The notes beneath the pieces are model-generated. The model saw only the letters and a list, made by a program, of their open reading frames with translations, searched no databases and was not told the origin of the DNA. A DNA stretch of 64,000 nucleotides from Lycorma delicatula (Eukaryota > Arthropoda > Insecta > Hemiptera > Fulgoridae): positions 52,979,946-53,043,945 of the forward strand of contig NC_134465.1 in assembly GCF_047948215.1 (NCBI RefSeq). Reading direction: 5' to 3'. This document shows, piece after piece, positions 46,485 through 59,218 of this stretch. Positions within the stretch are counted from its first letter, which is position 1. Every line of letters begins with the position of its first letter. The translations under genes were made by a program, and so were the position numbers.

Positions 46485-49400
46485 CTAAAATAAACATAGA
46501 TTTAAAAGATAAATATCACATCATAATAAATGTCTGATATTTAAATAAATATCACACATTTGTTTTTTAAAAGAATATTTTAATTTTAGATCAGAAACTG
46601 TACCAAATTTATAATTTTTTCTGCTATTTAAAATTTTTCATTATTAAATGTAGAAGATAAAAAGAATTTTTAATTTACTCTCTTTCTATTGATAAGAAAT
46701 CAATAAAAGTATGGTGCTACACTGTTTTCATTCAAGTTATTCTGTAAGCTTAGATTGAAACCCATAAAAAATGTTATAATGAGGTGAGCAGAGCCACCTC
46801 ATTTCAGTCAAAAAAAAAAAAAAATTGGGAGCAATACGGTTGTAAAACTATTTTCCAATTTTTTTATTTTTACTAAACATACCTGTTAAAATACTACTAG
46901 TAGGACATGAATTGATCCAGATTATTTTTCTTAGTATTTGTATAAGAAAAATATCCCATTTTGTTTATAATTTTATATAAAATCTGTTTTTCATGATGCA
47001 CCACACAGACTAAAAATCATTCTGAATTCTTAATTTATTTTATTTATTCATATAATAGTAACAATAGGCTGACAATTGAAAACAGCCCTGATGAATTATA
47101 ATGAATTTTGTAGCATGCAAAGAATGCCTAATAGGGACTCAAACCCTGAACTATTGGATGGAAGACGCCCATTCTTTTGACATGTCTTAATCACTGAATT
47201 CCCTATGCCTTAATAAGTGGAAATCATTCTTATGATTATGGAACTTAAGCACGGCTGCAGGGTGTATTATGATAACAAGAATACATGAAATAAAGATTTC
47301 CACATAAATTTAATTCCACATTTTCGCTAATAAATTTATGAGGCAGTGTTATATTTAGTAAAATATTTTAACTAATACAAGTTACCTTTTGCTCATCATC
47401 AATAAATTAAACTTCTTCAGATACTAAATTTGTGATAAAGCAATAAACTTACAATCGATTTAAAAAATTTCAGTGGTTTTTCAATTTAATGAATAATTCC
47501 TGCCATTCAAATGTGTGTAAAACAGGGTGTTAGAAAAAATTGTCAGCCCAATAGAGAAAATCTCTCCATTATGAATTTTAGAACTGAAAACTTTATTACG
47601 TGCAGATTCAACTGTATTTCAGTTAAAAATCTGTAACTGCTCAACATTCCTAATCCGATTAAATACATAAAAATTAATGTCTATTTCAGTCAATAGCTAG
47701 CTACATATAATAATTTTTCTGAGTTCTCAAAATTTATACAGACTTATACACAGACTTTTCTTGTACAGTGTTAACAGTAGGATCATCTGCTATGGCCTGA
47801 TATGTCTTAATATAATGATATACAAAAAATTTTATACATAGTTAAAGGTCACATATTTATCTGTAGACTTAACTTTAACTATAGAAACTGTTCTGATTTA
47901 ATTACATTTTCGAGAAAAAGCTAATTCAATAAGAAAATCGCCCATTTGATACTGGTGGATTATGCTGAGTAGTGGATTGTTAAGTAAGGTAGAATAAACT
48001 ATTACAGCAGTTAAGTTGTACATGATCTTTTTAAAGTGATCCAGATATACAAAAGAATTCTATTCATACCTTTTACAGTAACATTATAAAAGATGGCACA
48101 ACCGTCATTATATATATATATATATGTCATTAATTGAAAATTCAAATAATTCATTAACATATTGACTGCTGTGCTAATAAAATTTAATATTAAATGAAAT
48201 TTAAATCACCAAAACACACACGCACTTACAAAAAAATTACAAATTTTGACAAAAAAATACAGCGTTTTAAATATTACGTCATTCCAGTACTGGGCAACAA
48301 AATTTGTGTATTTCTCCATAATAAATTCAAAATTTATAAAATGGTAACAATTTTGACAAATTCACAAATCATAAAAACAATTTATTTTAATGTAATTATA
48401 GAATTAAATACCATCTGAAGATGTGGGATCCCATGAAAATCGATTCTTGAATTAATAAAGTTTAACTTATCTATTTACTATTTTGGTGGTTTAAATTTCA
48501 TTTAATATTTTATAAATATATATTTACATTTATCACTACAAACCTAAATCTAATGGAGCAGTAAAAATTTAAATCAAAGTACATTATTTTGGGTTATTAT
48601 TGCTAATGGTATTTTGTGTTATGACACATCCAAAATTCCCATGATGGATATAAGCATTATATTCTTCCTCTCCTAGTATTCAGATAAATTCTACTATTCC
48701 CACAAACAGATGGTATTCCGGCTCATTTTTCAAAGACAGTAAAACTTGTCTTTAAATAATGAACTGCCTAGTTGATGTAGAAAGGGATCACCAGATTTAA
48801 CTATTTATGAATTTTTTAAGGAGTTATTTAAAAAAAGAATATGAATGCTTCCCATAAATTCCATAATGAAAATACTGACAAGGATTTAAAACATATAAAT
48901 CCTTCAAATTCTGAAGTCATTTTTCAGATATGTTTACAAATCATTTGTGAAACTTTGCTGACAATGTATAACTACTGTTGGACTTCAGTTTAAATAACCT
49001 TTTCACTGGTAAAGTATTTTCAATTTTATTAACCACCTGATAAATAAAAACACTTAGAAAAGCGTTTTTTCATAATGATCTGTTGTCTTTAAGTTTTGAA
49101 GTCTTTTGAGAGCTGAACATTTTATTGTAACCCAACTCTACTGGTTTTATTGTATTAAATATGGAGTAAATATCAAAAAATTATAAAAAAGATATAATAT
49201 TCATTAAATAATTTAGGTTTTTTTAAAAGAATATAAAGTCTATTTTACATAACCAATGTACACAGCTTTGTACTGTGAACAGTACAATAGGTTCCAAGAA
49301 AATTTTAGTAGCAATAAGGTACATTATTTAATAAAGAATAAACAAAATTGTTAAAGAACAGCAGTAAATAGGTTTGTTAAATAATTTTTTTCAAAATATA

Positions 49401-52400
49401 CAAAACGTAAATAATCTAGATATGAATGAGCAGTTTAATATTATAATATTAAAATAAAAAATACAATTTTGAGAAATCAACAATTGACCCATCAGTTTCA
49501 TGAAAAATTTTCTTTTATTAATACAGTTAAAATAAAAGAAACATTCTAGTCATGATTTTAATTTTTAAAAACTGTAGTAATATTAGTTTAAAAAGAAGAA
49601 ATACAAATGATAAACTTAAGATTCTAAATAAACTATCAATAATACAATGATAAATTATTCATATAATTTTAAATATCAGCTACATTTGGCTGTTAACCGA
49701 AGATAAACATTGCACTTGATCAATTTTACACTTGTTTTCATAGAGCACTTTTCTTTATGACATCTTTGCTGTACACTTGGATACCTGTTACAAAAGGCAA
49801 ATTATTGCCTTGCTTCCTTCTGGTACTTGAAGCTAAAGAGCCATAATTTTTTTCTGTGCTTACTGGAGAACTTACATTTTCTTATGATTCCTGCATATTT
49901 TCTTCTGCAATACCATTTTTTAAGTAAGTTTTTCCCTTATATGAGTGGAGTTGGAATACGTTTTTGCTGGAATCTTCTTTTTCATCTTTTCACAAATGTA
50001 CTGCAGCAATGAATTAGATAGGGAGATATCATAGATATGGAGTTCACTTAATAGTCCATTTTTTGGTCAGATTTTCAGAAGAGTAGTGTGATAGCATGTG
50101 CTCCATTAAATCAACTTCACCCACATTTTTATTGTATGATTTTAATCACCTGGAAGTGTTTGACTAATATGAATTTACTTTCCAGTTCTTTCCACCTTTA
50201 GACTTCATTTAACAAAGAATTTGCTTCGTGAGAGGAAAGCACTGTTACTGCTAATGTGCTGTTATTACTTACTCTGACATCACAACTTCCTTTTCATTTT
50301 AAATCACTGTCAAATTCAAGAGACACTTGTGTTGAAAGATGATTGTTTATAATTGTATAGTACACCAAATATCACAAAATAGTAATCATTCAGCCAGTTA
50401 ATAATTGAAAAGTATCTATTGAAGTATAAAATATGGCCGTGCATAATGAGTGTGAAAGAGTAAAATAGCAGCTGCTCAAAGAACAAATTCTTGTTTGGTT
50501 TCATCAGGAAAGACGATAAACCCAATCACAAGTTATGCCATTGAAGTAAGCTAAGACAAAAACTTCAGAAACTAACAGGATTCAATTTATTAGGTATGTA
50601 CTGCTTCATAAAGCATGTTCCACTAAATGAAATTATCATTCCATAGATACAAATCTGTTTTATGCAGCCAGTCCTTATTTTATATAAACTTTCCAAAATC
50701 TGTTATTCCTTTTATCTATCTTATTTACAACAATGTCAAAAACTAATTGTATAGAAGACCTTATCTGAAAAAAATCTCTCTTGTTATAATGTTAGCAGTA
50801 ATTTTAATTCTCCATGATGTTTTTCAATATATCTTTAATTTCAGTCTAATGCCGACATTACAAAATTTGCTCTGAGTCAATCTTTAATTCTTTCAAAGTT
50901 AAATTTAAACTCTTACCTGTAGTTATTATTGCAGTTAGGTTTGTTTTTTGAAGTTATTTCTTCTAATAATATTTTGTTGTTAATGTATTAATCAAAACAT
51001 TGGATGTCTTCCCACATTTCAGTATAAACTTCTGCATATGTCAGTTGCAGTAACTGAGTAGGTTCTGCATTAAATTTTTTGTTATTACAAAGATTTTGAG
51101 TAAAACTGCTAGTTACATCATCTTCTGTTTTCCTTCTTTTTTTTAAACTTTTCTTAGATGTATTGCTTTCTTCTTATCTGAAACAGTTATTAACATTAAA
51201 AAATTTGAAGTTTAGATAAAAAAATCAGAAATAATTAAAATTTTTAATGAAAATTATTTTTAATAACATGCCTAAAAAACAAAATTATAATTTTTTAAGT
51301 GATAATAAAACATGATTTTAAGAAATTATAAACTGTTGCACACAGTCCATTCCGCAGGAAAGGTGACTGATTTTATATTTGGAACTACTAATGTGATGTG
51401 TGAATAGATCCATGAATTAACTAGTGTGGTATTCCAACTACCTTCTGTTTTAAATTTAACAGTGCTGGCGTCACAGACTGCTGATACTAACCAAAACTTT
51501 AACAGCATGTCATGAAAGGAGCAATGTCAATCTGCAAACATTAAGTTTTGTTTTAAATTGGATAAAAGTGCCACAGACACTTTTAAAATGATACAAACTG
51601 TTTATGGTAGTGAAACAATGAGTCATAAAAATGTTTTTAAGTGGTATGCAAGTTTCATGATGGTAGAGAGAGAGAGGGAGCATTGAAGATGATCCATGTC
51701 CAGGAGCATCATCGACAGTTCGAGTAGAAGAAAATGTTCAAAAAGTGCCTGAAATTCTTCAAAATGATTGATGTGCATCTACCAGGTTAATGGAAGAGAT
51801 CACTGGAATCTCTAAAACAACTGTGCATCACATTCTAATCGAAAATTTGGGCAAAAAGATATGTTGTAGCTTTGTGCCCCACTCACACACTGACGATAAA
51901 AAAGATTGCAGAGTGGAGTAATGTAAAGACATGAAAATATCAGCTGCTAGGGACCCACTTGATGTCTTGCATTGTAACAGGTGATGAAACATGGTGTTTT
52001 CAGTAGTTTAAATGTTTTAATTGTTTCGACACAATTTCAGATACCCAAAGGGCTACGACCATGGTACTGGAGGCAATTTCAAAGGTTGAGTATCAGAATT
52101 GTTTTGAAAAATTTTTCCAATGCTTCCAGTTGTGTATTGACACACAAGGAGCCTATTTTGAATAAAAAGTCATATAAACTAAAAATAAACGTCTTGTATT
52201 TTATTTCACATGAGTCACCTTTCCTGTGGGCTGGACTGTGTACACACAATAAGATTGTAAAAATTAACAAATTAGTTGTTGTAAGTTACAAAACTTCAAT
52301 TTCTTAAACAGGATGGTCTTTCAATATTATAATCACTACTAGAAGCTGCAACTGGAAATCCAAAATTAGGATTAATGTCTCCGTCATCAAAATTTAAATA

Positions 52401-55400
52401 AAATATACAGAAATTTGGAAAAATATTGTTTTTATCATCATTGTCAGAAAATCTTTTGACATCTTTAATGTTTAAATCTAATAATATTCTGTTTATTTCT
52501 GTCTCATTCCCTAACACACAGAGAAACTCTATTAATTATAATGGAAGAAAAATTATAAAAATTATAACCTCCAATAGGTTATTATTTATTAAAAGTATTG
52601 CTAGTTACATAGATTTGTAATTATATATGGAAAATCATAATTAATTTCCTAAATTCTCATCAGCATGTTAAATTAAAGTAACTTAAGGAAACTCAGAAAT
52701 TTGTAACTTAAGGTGGACAATTATGTTAATCGAGGCACAATGAAATTTTATAAGGAAATAACCTTTAAATGCATTTATATAACCGGAACCTATTTAAAAA
52801 GAACATCTAATTTTAACTTCAAATAGCACATGGTCAGAAATAGTACTCATTTCTGATAAGAAAGATGAATTAACATACAATTAAAAAATATTACTATGCA
52901 AATATTTTAATATAAGAGTACTACTTACCTATTGTAAAACATGGTTTTTTTAACTTGCAGGACTCCATATTAGTTGTTGATTTCCTATTAACACACTAGT
53001 TGTTTTCAACAGAATTCACAGTGTACTCTATATAGCAAAATGATAAAAAAAAAATGTTATCTACATATACAAATTTACCTTGTTTCAAGTAGAGGAAATT
53101 TTAAAAATATAAGTTATTTTAAAAAGACACTGGGTCTGTGTGAATATTGAGTAACAATTCCAAAGGCTCAATGCAGTAACCTTTCAATACTTTTAGGACA
53201 GCAAGTCTCATGAGATTTAAAAAAAAACTTTGATTAACATTAAAAATTGTTGCTTGAATGGTTTTTAAATATAATAAAAAAAGCAAAACTATTTTAATCC
53301 TAATCCATTACAATTCACTTACAATCTGAGGCATAGTGATAACCTCTTAGTTTTCACCAGCAGGTCCTGTGTTCAAATTCCAGTTAGGCAATGCATTTTT
53401 CATATGCAAGTCTCCATACTATTTTTTTTTTTCTAGCAAGTTAGGTTAATTAGAAAAATTGTTCTGCCTAACTAAATAAAAAAATCTTAACGATTAAGCA
53501 TTATCAACAGTAGTTTTATTAATACCATGACTGATACAGCAACTAGAGAGTAGTTACAAAAACATCTATTGGAAATATATTTTTCATATAGCGTATTTGG
53601 AAAGTAAAGTGCATTTTAAATGTTTTATTTTAAGTTGTAATAAATTAAAGTACCTCACTAATTTTTCAAAATTGTTATCAGTACTTTAGTTCCTTATTAT
53701 CACTTTCAGAATATGGAATTTTATATTACCATCACCGAATACAATTGCATAATGACTGACTGTACTGTTAAAAATTTAATTTTACTCGTTTGATAATCTG
53801 ATAAATGACTGTCATTCATTATAATATTTCAAAATAATTTAGTATACTCACAATACAAAATGAATATCCATAATATATTTTATCTCCAGGAAGACCGGTG
53901 ACTCTTTTACAAATGAACTGTGTAGGATTGATGGGCGATTTTGATATAACAATATCACCATGTTTTATTCTTCTTAACCTTGGACTAATATGTTCACTTA
54001 CTATTATATTATTGGTTAATATTGTAGGTTCCATCGATGGACCACTGCACTGTAACAAGATTAAATAAGATAAGTTATATGTATTAGTAACTGGGTGTAT
54101 CTGATCAGCACCTCAACCTCACATTAGTAATTTAAACAGCTAACTGGAGAGAAATGTTTTACAGATAGAAAATTGACAAAACTACTATTACACAAGGTTA
54201 TAAATACAAGAATGTAAAAAGATAATAAATAATGTCCTACAAGGACCTTACTTAGCAGTAAGGATTTACCAAAACCCAGAGAATACTAGCAGGGAAAATG
54301 GAGCAATAAAAATACAATTTTGGTTACACATACACTATGAAATTTGGTATGCACTAGAAATCAAAATCTTGTATTAAAAATTTGTAATTTTTAAGAAATA
54401 TGACTTTGAATATTGCAAATACATTAAACTGAATTTACTGAGTTCAAGCAATCTATACATAAACTGAATTTACAGAATTCAAGCAATCTGTACATTTTTT
54501 CTTCATAACTAATTATGATAATATTATTTTGTTATTTCTAAATTAAATTAAACAAATTATACACATTTTGACTGCATTTAAGTTTATATTAGATAAATCT
54601 TTAAAAAACTCACAGCACACAAAAAACTACCACAGTTAAGTCAATTAGACTGACAATTCTGAGAGACATATAAAAGAATGTAAAAGAAATAGTAAACACA
54701 AAAATAATAGCAACAGAAATCTTTTACCAATATTCAATAAAATATCTACCGCATTGTGAATTACTTACGACAGCTTCAATCATTACTCTAACTGGAAGAT
54801 CACTACTACTGTACTATTAAAAGTTCCATTAATACTAAACTGCAAGTTATTATGCATTGAAGGCAATAATAATATGTACCTCAGAATAATTACAATCATC
54901 ATATTTTAGTAACAAATTAGTATTTAATTCTCTAAGAAAAAAATATTTTGGTTCTAGGTAAGAGAATGAAATTATCTTTTTAAAATATATGTGGTTTCTG
55001 AAGTATCCTACTACATGGTGTAGGAACATGAAAATAAAACGAAAAAATCAATGCTAAAATCATATTTAATAATTTGGTTTCCATTAATCAATAATGCTGG
55101 AGACCGCTGCTCTACGGGGGGGTAACCTTGTTTAGATGCTGACTGCAGTTAGAAAGCCACTTGAAATAAATTATTATATGAAAAATCTAATTTAAATACA
55201 AAAATATTCGACCAACACTATAACGTTTCGTCATTCAAGGTGAAACAAATTTGATAAAGTTAAATTAGAACCTGAATTTGCGTTATACGTGAGTATAATA
55301 AGGTGATATTTTAATATTACGAACACTAATGAATTATTTCGGTAATCTAAAAACGTTTGAATTTTACCAGTACAAAGTTTCCTCCATATTCTAGAGCGCA

Positions 55401-55478
55401 ATGCCCAACACATCCGTAATGAATAACGCTTGCTATAAAACCGAATAATTTAAAAGCATTATGCCTAAAATTATTCAT
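46326..55478 (-). CDS. IMMP1L: Mitochondrial inner membrane protease subunit 1 (IMMP1L), complete 3-exon gene
   Basis: Reading the minus strand, coding exons are 55478-55368, 54049-53852 and 46484-46326 (111 + 198 + 159 nt), giving 155 residues plus stop; vertebrate IMMP1L is about 166. This S26-family signal peptidase removes sorting peptides from proteins facing the intermembrane space and works with IMMP2L. Motifs seen: N-terminal membrane-associated stretch with [12 protein letters not shown] (20-31); catalytic Ser42 in CSGPSMEPT; catalytic Lys85 in [11 protein letters not shown]; and the conserved [12 protein letters not shown] (104-115). The spacing of the Ser/Lys dyad is as in the family. 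The gene is tail to tail with the FMO and head to head with CMC2. Intron 2 (7.4 kb) contains transposon remains. There is no break in any exon, so a functional enzyme is expected. Confidence 0.95.
47100..47200 (-). repeat. tRNA-derived SINE (family 1), copy E
   Basis: Minus strand: CGTCTTCCATCCAATAGTTC leads to the B-box-like GGGTTTGAGTCCCTATTAGG. Diverged. Confidence 0.5.
48186..48509. mobile_element. Short TIR element (MITE-like, 324 bp)
   Basis: 48186-48214 and the reverse complement of 48481-48509 match at 28 of 29 positions; the inner part reads AATTTAAATCACCAAAA. The interior is AT-rich with a GGGATCCCATGAAAATCG block. Sequence just outside (from 48130, AAAATTCAAATAATT) and part of the interior are also found, rearranged, at 31047-31560, so it belongs to a wider family. 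Confidence 0.75.
49676..51190 (-). pseudogene. Decayed piggyBac-type transposase
   Basis: Reading the minus strand downwards: [15 protein letters not shown] (near 51130); [20 protein letters not shown] (near 50630), equivalent to the D..MI.FKGR...KQY.P.KP block of piggyBac; [17 protein letters not shown] (near 50420), like the .LYFDNFFTS.PL block; [20 protein letters not shown] (near 50110), like the N..MGGVDL.D....Y block; and a C-terminal Cys-rich tail with [17 protein letters not shown] near 49680. The order and spacing fit one piggyBac protein. Frames shift repeatedly, and the catalytic FKGR reads FSGT. Confidence 0.8.
51336..52246 (+). mobile_element. Internally deleted mariner element
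   Basis: TIRs: CACAGTCCATTCCGCAGGAA at 51341 and inverted CACAGTCCAGCCCACAGGAA from 52241, both continuing AGGTGACT. The transposase starts near 51522 ([38 protein letters not shown]) and keeps the first catalytic site [12 protein letters not shown] (near 51975). After that it jumps to a C-terminal piece ([16 protein letters not shown], near 52100-52160). The two later catalytic Asp regions are deleted, and multiple stops are present. Confidence 0.88.
52296..52517 (-). pseudogene. Possible piggyBac N-terminal acidic region
   Basis: Open frame with [30 protein letters not shown] and a stop. The acidic, Ser-rich composition is typical of the N-terminus of piggyBac-type transposases, and it lies on the same strand upstream of the recognisable transposase, with the mariner between. 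Alternatively it is chance or another element. Confidence 0.35.
53328..53430 (+). repeat. tRNA-derived SINE (family 1), copy G
   Basis: The only + strand copy: AGTGATAACCTCTTAGTTTT, GCAGGTCCTGTGTTCAAATT (B box) and CCAGTTAGGCAATGCATTTT, ending in a T-rich run. Confidence 0.6.
53852..54049 (-). CDS. IMMP1L: IMMP1L coding exon 2 (catalytic Ser and Lys)
   Basis: The acceptor TTGTTACAG precedes TGC AGT GGT. It encodes CSGPSMEPT at the N-terminal side and [13 protein letters not shown] near the end, so both dyad residues lie in this exon. The donor is GTGAGT after ...YSFCI, phase 0. Confidence 0.95.
54050..55367 (-). other. IMMP1L intron 1
   Basis: 1.3 kb of AT-rich DNA with one short tandem duplication (54426-54495). 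No transposon recognised. Confidence 0.75.
54426..54495. repeat. 35-bp tandem duplication
   Basis: Two adjacent copies begin AAACTGAATTTAC and end TACAT, differing at three positions. Confidence 0.85.
55368..55478 (-). CDS. IMMP1L: IMMP1L coding exon 1
   Basis: The ATG is at 55478-55476. It encodes 37 residues ending [11 protein letters not shown], then a GTAAAA donor. The start is supported by length and by alignment in mind with the YGCIAHC..EYVG block of IMMP1L. The N-terminus is hydrophobic and not acidic, as expected for inner-membrane targeting. Confidence 0.9.
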
Positions 55479-56462
55479 AAATGATATTAAACAGGCGCGT
55501 TAGAGTTTTCCAAGGTACATAATTCCACAAATCTTAACCTATACATAATTCAGGTCCGAACATAAACTAGTTTGATATTCAGTGTTGCCACTTGTCATAA
55601 TATAAAATAGACGTACTTTAACTAATTAATATGATTTGCAGACAGCTCTGTGTTATTTTATGTTTTTGTAATCTAAAAATGCAAAAAAAACTTAGCGATA
55701 GAAAATTAAAAATATCTGACTCCTATATGAAAATATTTATTGCATAATATTATACAATAAAATATGAGTTTTCTAATTCAGAGGAGGAAAAATGCTGATT
55801 TCCCCTTGTATCTAATCAGAAATAATAATATACATCTTAGCTCACCATTAATTTCTTACCATAATCAATATTTTACTCAGATTGTTCTCCTAGTGTCGGG
55901 AAAACTCGGATAATGAGCATCGACTTACAATTTTTATCCATATCAGAGAATTTACTAAACACTAGCAGTTTATCGATACTGCCTTCGGCTACCTTTCGGT
56001 TGGATTATGTATTTATTATTATAACGATAGTGGCCTGGCGATTGACAGTATTTAAAATGCTGTAAGTAGATGTCAAGAGCTGCGACCATATAAACGTGAA
56101 AAAGATATCCAGAAACTTCTGGAAAGCATATAAAATGGTAAAAAATATATAATTTCATTTATTACAGAACGTCAGAAATGTGTAGGTTTGCAATAAAAGC
56201 CAATGAGCACTGACAATAAAAGGAGCCATTCCAGCATTTGCCTGAAAGAATATAAAAATGATTAAGGTAGCATCAGAAGACATAAAATTTATGATAACAG
56301 CTAAAATATATATAAAACAACAATTCCATCACTTTAAAAATTCTTTAATGTTGACTTTCAGGGTTGATGAAAAATGACAAAGTACAGCAAATCTAATCTT
56401 TATAAGTGTAATAGGTTGATGCTCAACAGTTCATTTTGTTTCCCTCTGATATGTGTCGATTA

Positions 56463-56694
56463 ACCCACCGGATTGCTCTAGTGGTGAACTCGTCATCGCT
56501 AATCAGCTGATTTCGAAAAATTGAATACTAGATCACGGATACCAGTGTTTGGTGGCTGGGTTTTAATAAACCACAGATCTCAGTATTGGTTGGCCTGAGA
56601 CTGTACAAGACTAAACTTCATTTACATTCATACTTATCATTCTCTGAAGTAATACCTTACAGTGGTTCTGGAGACTAAACAGAAAAAGAAGGTA
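56463..56694 (+). repeat. tRNA-derived SINE (family 2), copy 3
   Basis: CCACCGGATTGCTCTAGTGG (A box); the B-box segment is partly deleted; then ACGGATACCAGTGTTTGGTG, GGTTGGCCTGAGACTGTACA and a tail GGTTCTGGAGACTAAACAG. Confidence 0.8.
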
Positions 56695-57949
56695 TTTGTC
56701 AATTGATGAGCAGATGCAGAGGAGTATATAGGTTGGAGAGAAGAAAAAACTTATAAAATTTACAGTCTTCAATTACTTTGCATCATTCGACAGTGTTGTG
56801 CCTACTACTTTTTGACTGGACTTATTAGTTTTACAGGACGTATCAAATGTAGAATAGAAACGTGAGATGAGCAGAGTTAGGGACTTGAAATCTGAAAAGA
56901 TTATATCAAAGAACAAAGACAACAGTGATTAAGAATATATCACCTGAAAGTGAAATTGAGAAATCAGATGAAATTTATGGGATTGTGCCATTATAGCAAA
57001 TTATTTTTGTTAACTTTTTAAATATTTTACCTATACTTGTTATTGTAAATGTTCGAATGTTGTACAAACAAATATTATTTTTGTTATATTTTATACAAAT
57101 AAATAAACTACATCAAAACAAAATTAAAATGAATAATTAAATGAAATAAAAAAATTTACTGATGTAAAATCTAAAAACAATTACAGAAAAATAAAAAGCT
57201 ACGTGAAGGGAGACAGGTTTCTAATGCCTCAAGAATGACATGCTCATGTGTGTTTACACTGCACTGGGGCTGCAGCAGTATAATTCCCTTACTATCATCT
57301 AAAATACCCTTACCAAAGATACGCGAAATTGTGCTTAAAAAATTAATCTAGAGTTACTGTGCCTAAAATTCTGTAAACTTAATTTAGTGGAAACTTCAAA
57401 AACATAAAATTTTAAGTACTGTAAAAACGTTTGTATAGTCTCCGTTATCTTTATTTATTTGTTTATATTTTCGTAAATTTATATTTTCTAATGTTTTTTA
57501 TTCAAATCTTGTTGCGCCTACAAAACACAATTCTTAACAAAACAGCATTCTGAAGAAATGAGTAGTTCAGAGAGTAGCACCCCGATAAAAGAAAATCAAA
57601 TAAAGACTCTGTAATGAACTTTAGCAAGCCTGAGCAAAGGGTTTCTCTGGAATGCTGGAAAATGCACTATTTTACTCCTAGATTTTCAAACTAATTTTCC
57701 TGCAAAAATATGTTAAAGAATAGACTAGCATTGCACTATATATATATATATTATGAGGCTACAAGAAATATTAAGCAATGATAATAAATAACACCACAAA
57801 CTATCCATTCACATAATTTACCTTCTCTTTTAATGAATTTTCTACTTAGTTTTAAAAAATTACAATAGGGTCCCCAGAGTTACTGTCTTTATTAATGATT
57901 CCATGATTAAAATCAGCCCATTTATTGAAGAGTAAGACTTCAACATATA

Positions 57950-59065
57950 GTGTGTCTGAAAAAGAATGTATCCTTTTCAAAAAAATATTCTTGGTCCCGT
58001 TATGTGATATTAGAATCCTTTATAATGGAATAAAGACTCTGTCCTTTGACAAAGGCCCACAAAAAGAAGTCGCATGATGTCATGTCTAGAGATCTTGGGG
58101 GCCATCTCAACACCGCTTCATCATTAGGACCAGTCTGACCTATCCAGTCCTGTGGGAGATGTTAATTCAGATACTCTCTCACATCATTATGGAAATGGGG
58201 TGGAGCTCCATCCTGTTGGAAAATGAAATCTTGGGAATACTCTTCAAGTTGTGACATCAACTAAAGGTATAAGTGTCCCTTTACAATTCTTTCTGCAAAG
58301 CAAAAATGGCCTACAAAGCTTCCTTTTGTATATAGCACCAAAGACATTCAACTTTGGAGAATCTCGACATGCTCAATGATTCACTGAGGCTGTTCTGAAT
58401 TCCAGATTCAAACATGTCTATTGATTTTGACGTTGATATGTAAGGTTGTCTCATCACTTAAGACTATCCTGTCCTCAAAAATCTTAATTTTCCAGGAATC
58501 CCAACATGATTACACTGATGACAGTGTGAAGTTGTTTGTCATCTTCAGTGAGTACCTGCAAAAGTTTCACCTTTTAAGCGTTGAATTTCAAACCCTTACG
58601 AAGAATATCCCAGACTGTTAAGAAAGGGAATGCTAACTCACAGCTTGCTTTCTGAACTGACTTCATGGGGCTGTGTTGGAATGATTGCAAAACCCTATCT
58701 ACTGTCTCCTCTGAGTGCGAAGGACGGCTGGTGCTTTCACCTTTACATTGGCAACCTGTCTTCACGAATTGTGTATGCCAACATTTAATGGAGTTCATCA
58801 GGTTGACTAACCCGAAACTGTCACCAACAGTTGCATTGAACTGTGATAACAGAGGTTGTCTTTGCTATTCCACAGCACAAAATGCCTTCTGTTATTGGGT
58901 GGGCGTCATCTTGAAATATTTGTGTTCATGGGAATGGTGGGCATTTCAATCAAAACTTGAGGTATCTAATAGCAATCAATGTAACTTACACCTCTCTCCA
59001 CCCACACTTGGCATCTATAAAAAAATATATAAAAAAAGGGTACACAATTTGCACACGCCGTACAT
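57950..59065 (-). mobile_element. Tc1/mariner-like element, inactive (about 1.1 kb)
   Basis: Minus-strand transposase landmarks in order: MNSIKCWHTQFVKTGCQCKG and SPMKSVQKASCELAFPFLTV (HTH region, 58798-58600); IKIFEDRIVLSDETTLHINV (first catalytic Asp, near 58470); FQQDGAPPHFHNDVREYLN-stop (second Asp, near 58200); and WPPRSLDMTSCDFFLWAFVK (near 58090). The ends are only loosely inverted (GTGTGTCTGAAAAAGAATG at 57950 versus a GTGTGC..GTGTACCC end near 59060). Several stops and shifts. Confidence 0.85.
58574..58798 (-). pseudogene. Transposase HTH segment of the 57950-59065 element
   Basis: 74 open codons with the W..QF..TG..CKG...GRPS-like linker (here STSRPSHSEE) and the second HTH. It is out of frame with the catalytic part. 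Confidence 0.75.
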
Positions 59066-59218
59066 AAAAAAATAAGTACATAGTAATTACATAGACAACA
59101 TCCTTCCTTTGTTGTAAATTAAAGAGGAAATTTAAAATAAATTGTATTTATTTCTTTTATTATTTTTTAAGTAGTTATTTACATAACTTAAGGCTATTTA
59201 CCATCAGTCACCGATGAA

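Larger units (their letters stand above)
46485..53851 (-). other. IMMP1L intron 2
   Basis: 7.4 kb holding two SINE copies, a 324-bp TIR element, a decayed piggyBac transposase and a deleted mariner. 48520-49670 and 52620-53320 are AT-rich with nothing recognised. Confidence 0.85.

Noticed and set aside
58665..59075. Plus-strand 136-codon frame
   Set aside because: Antisense of the Tc1/mariner transposase; no domain, and the same bases encode a recognisable HTH on the other strand.
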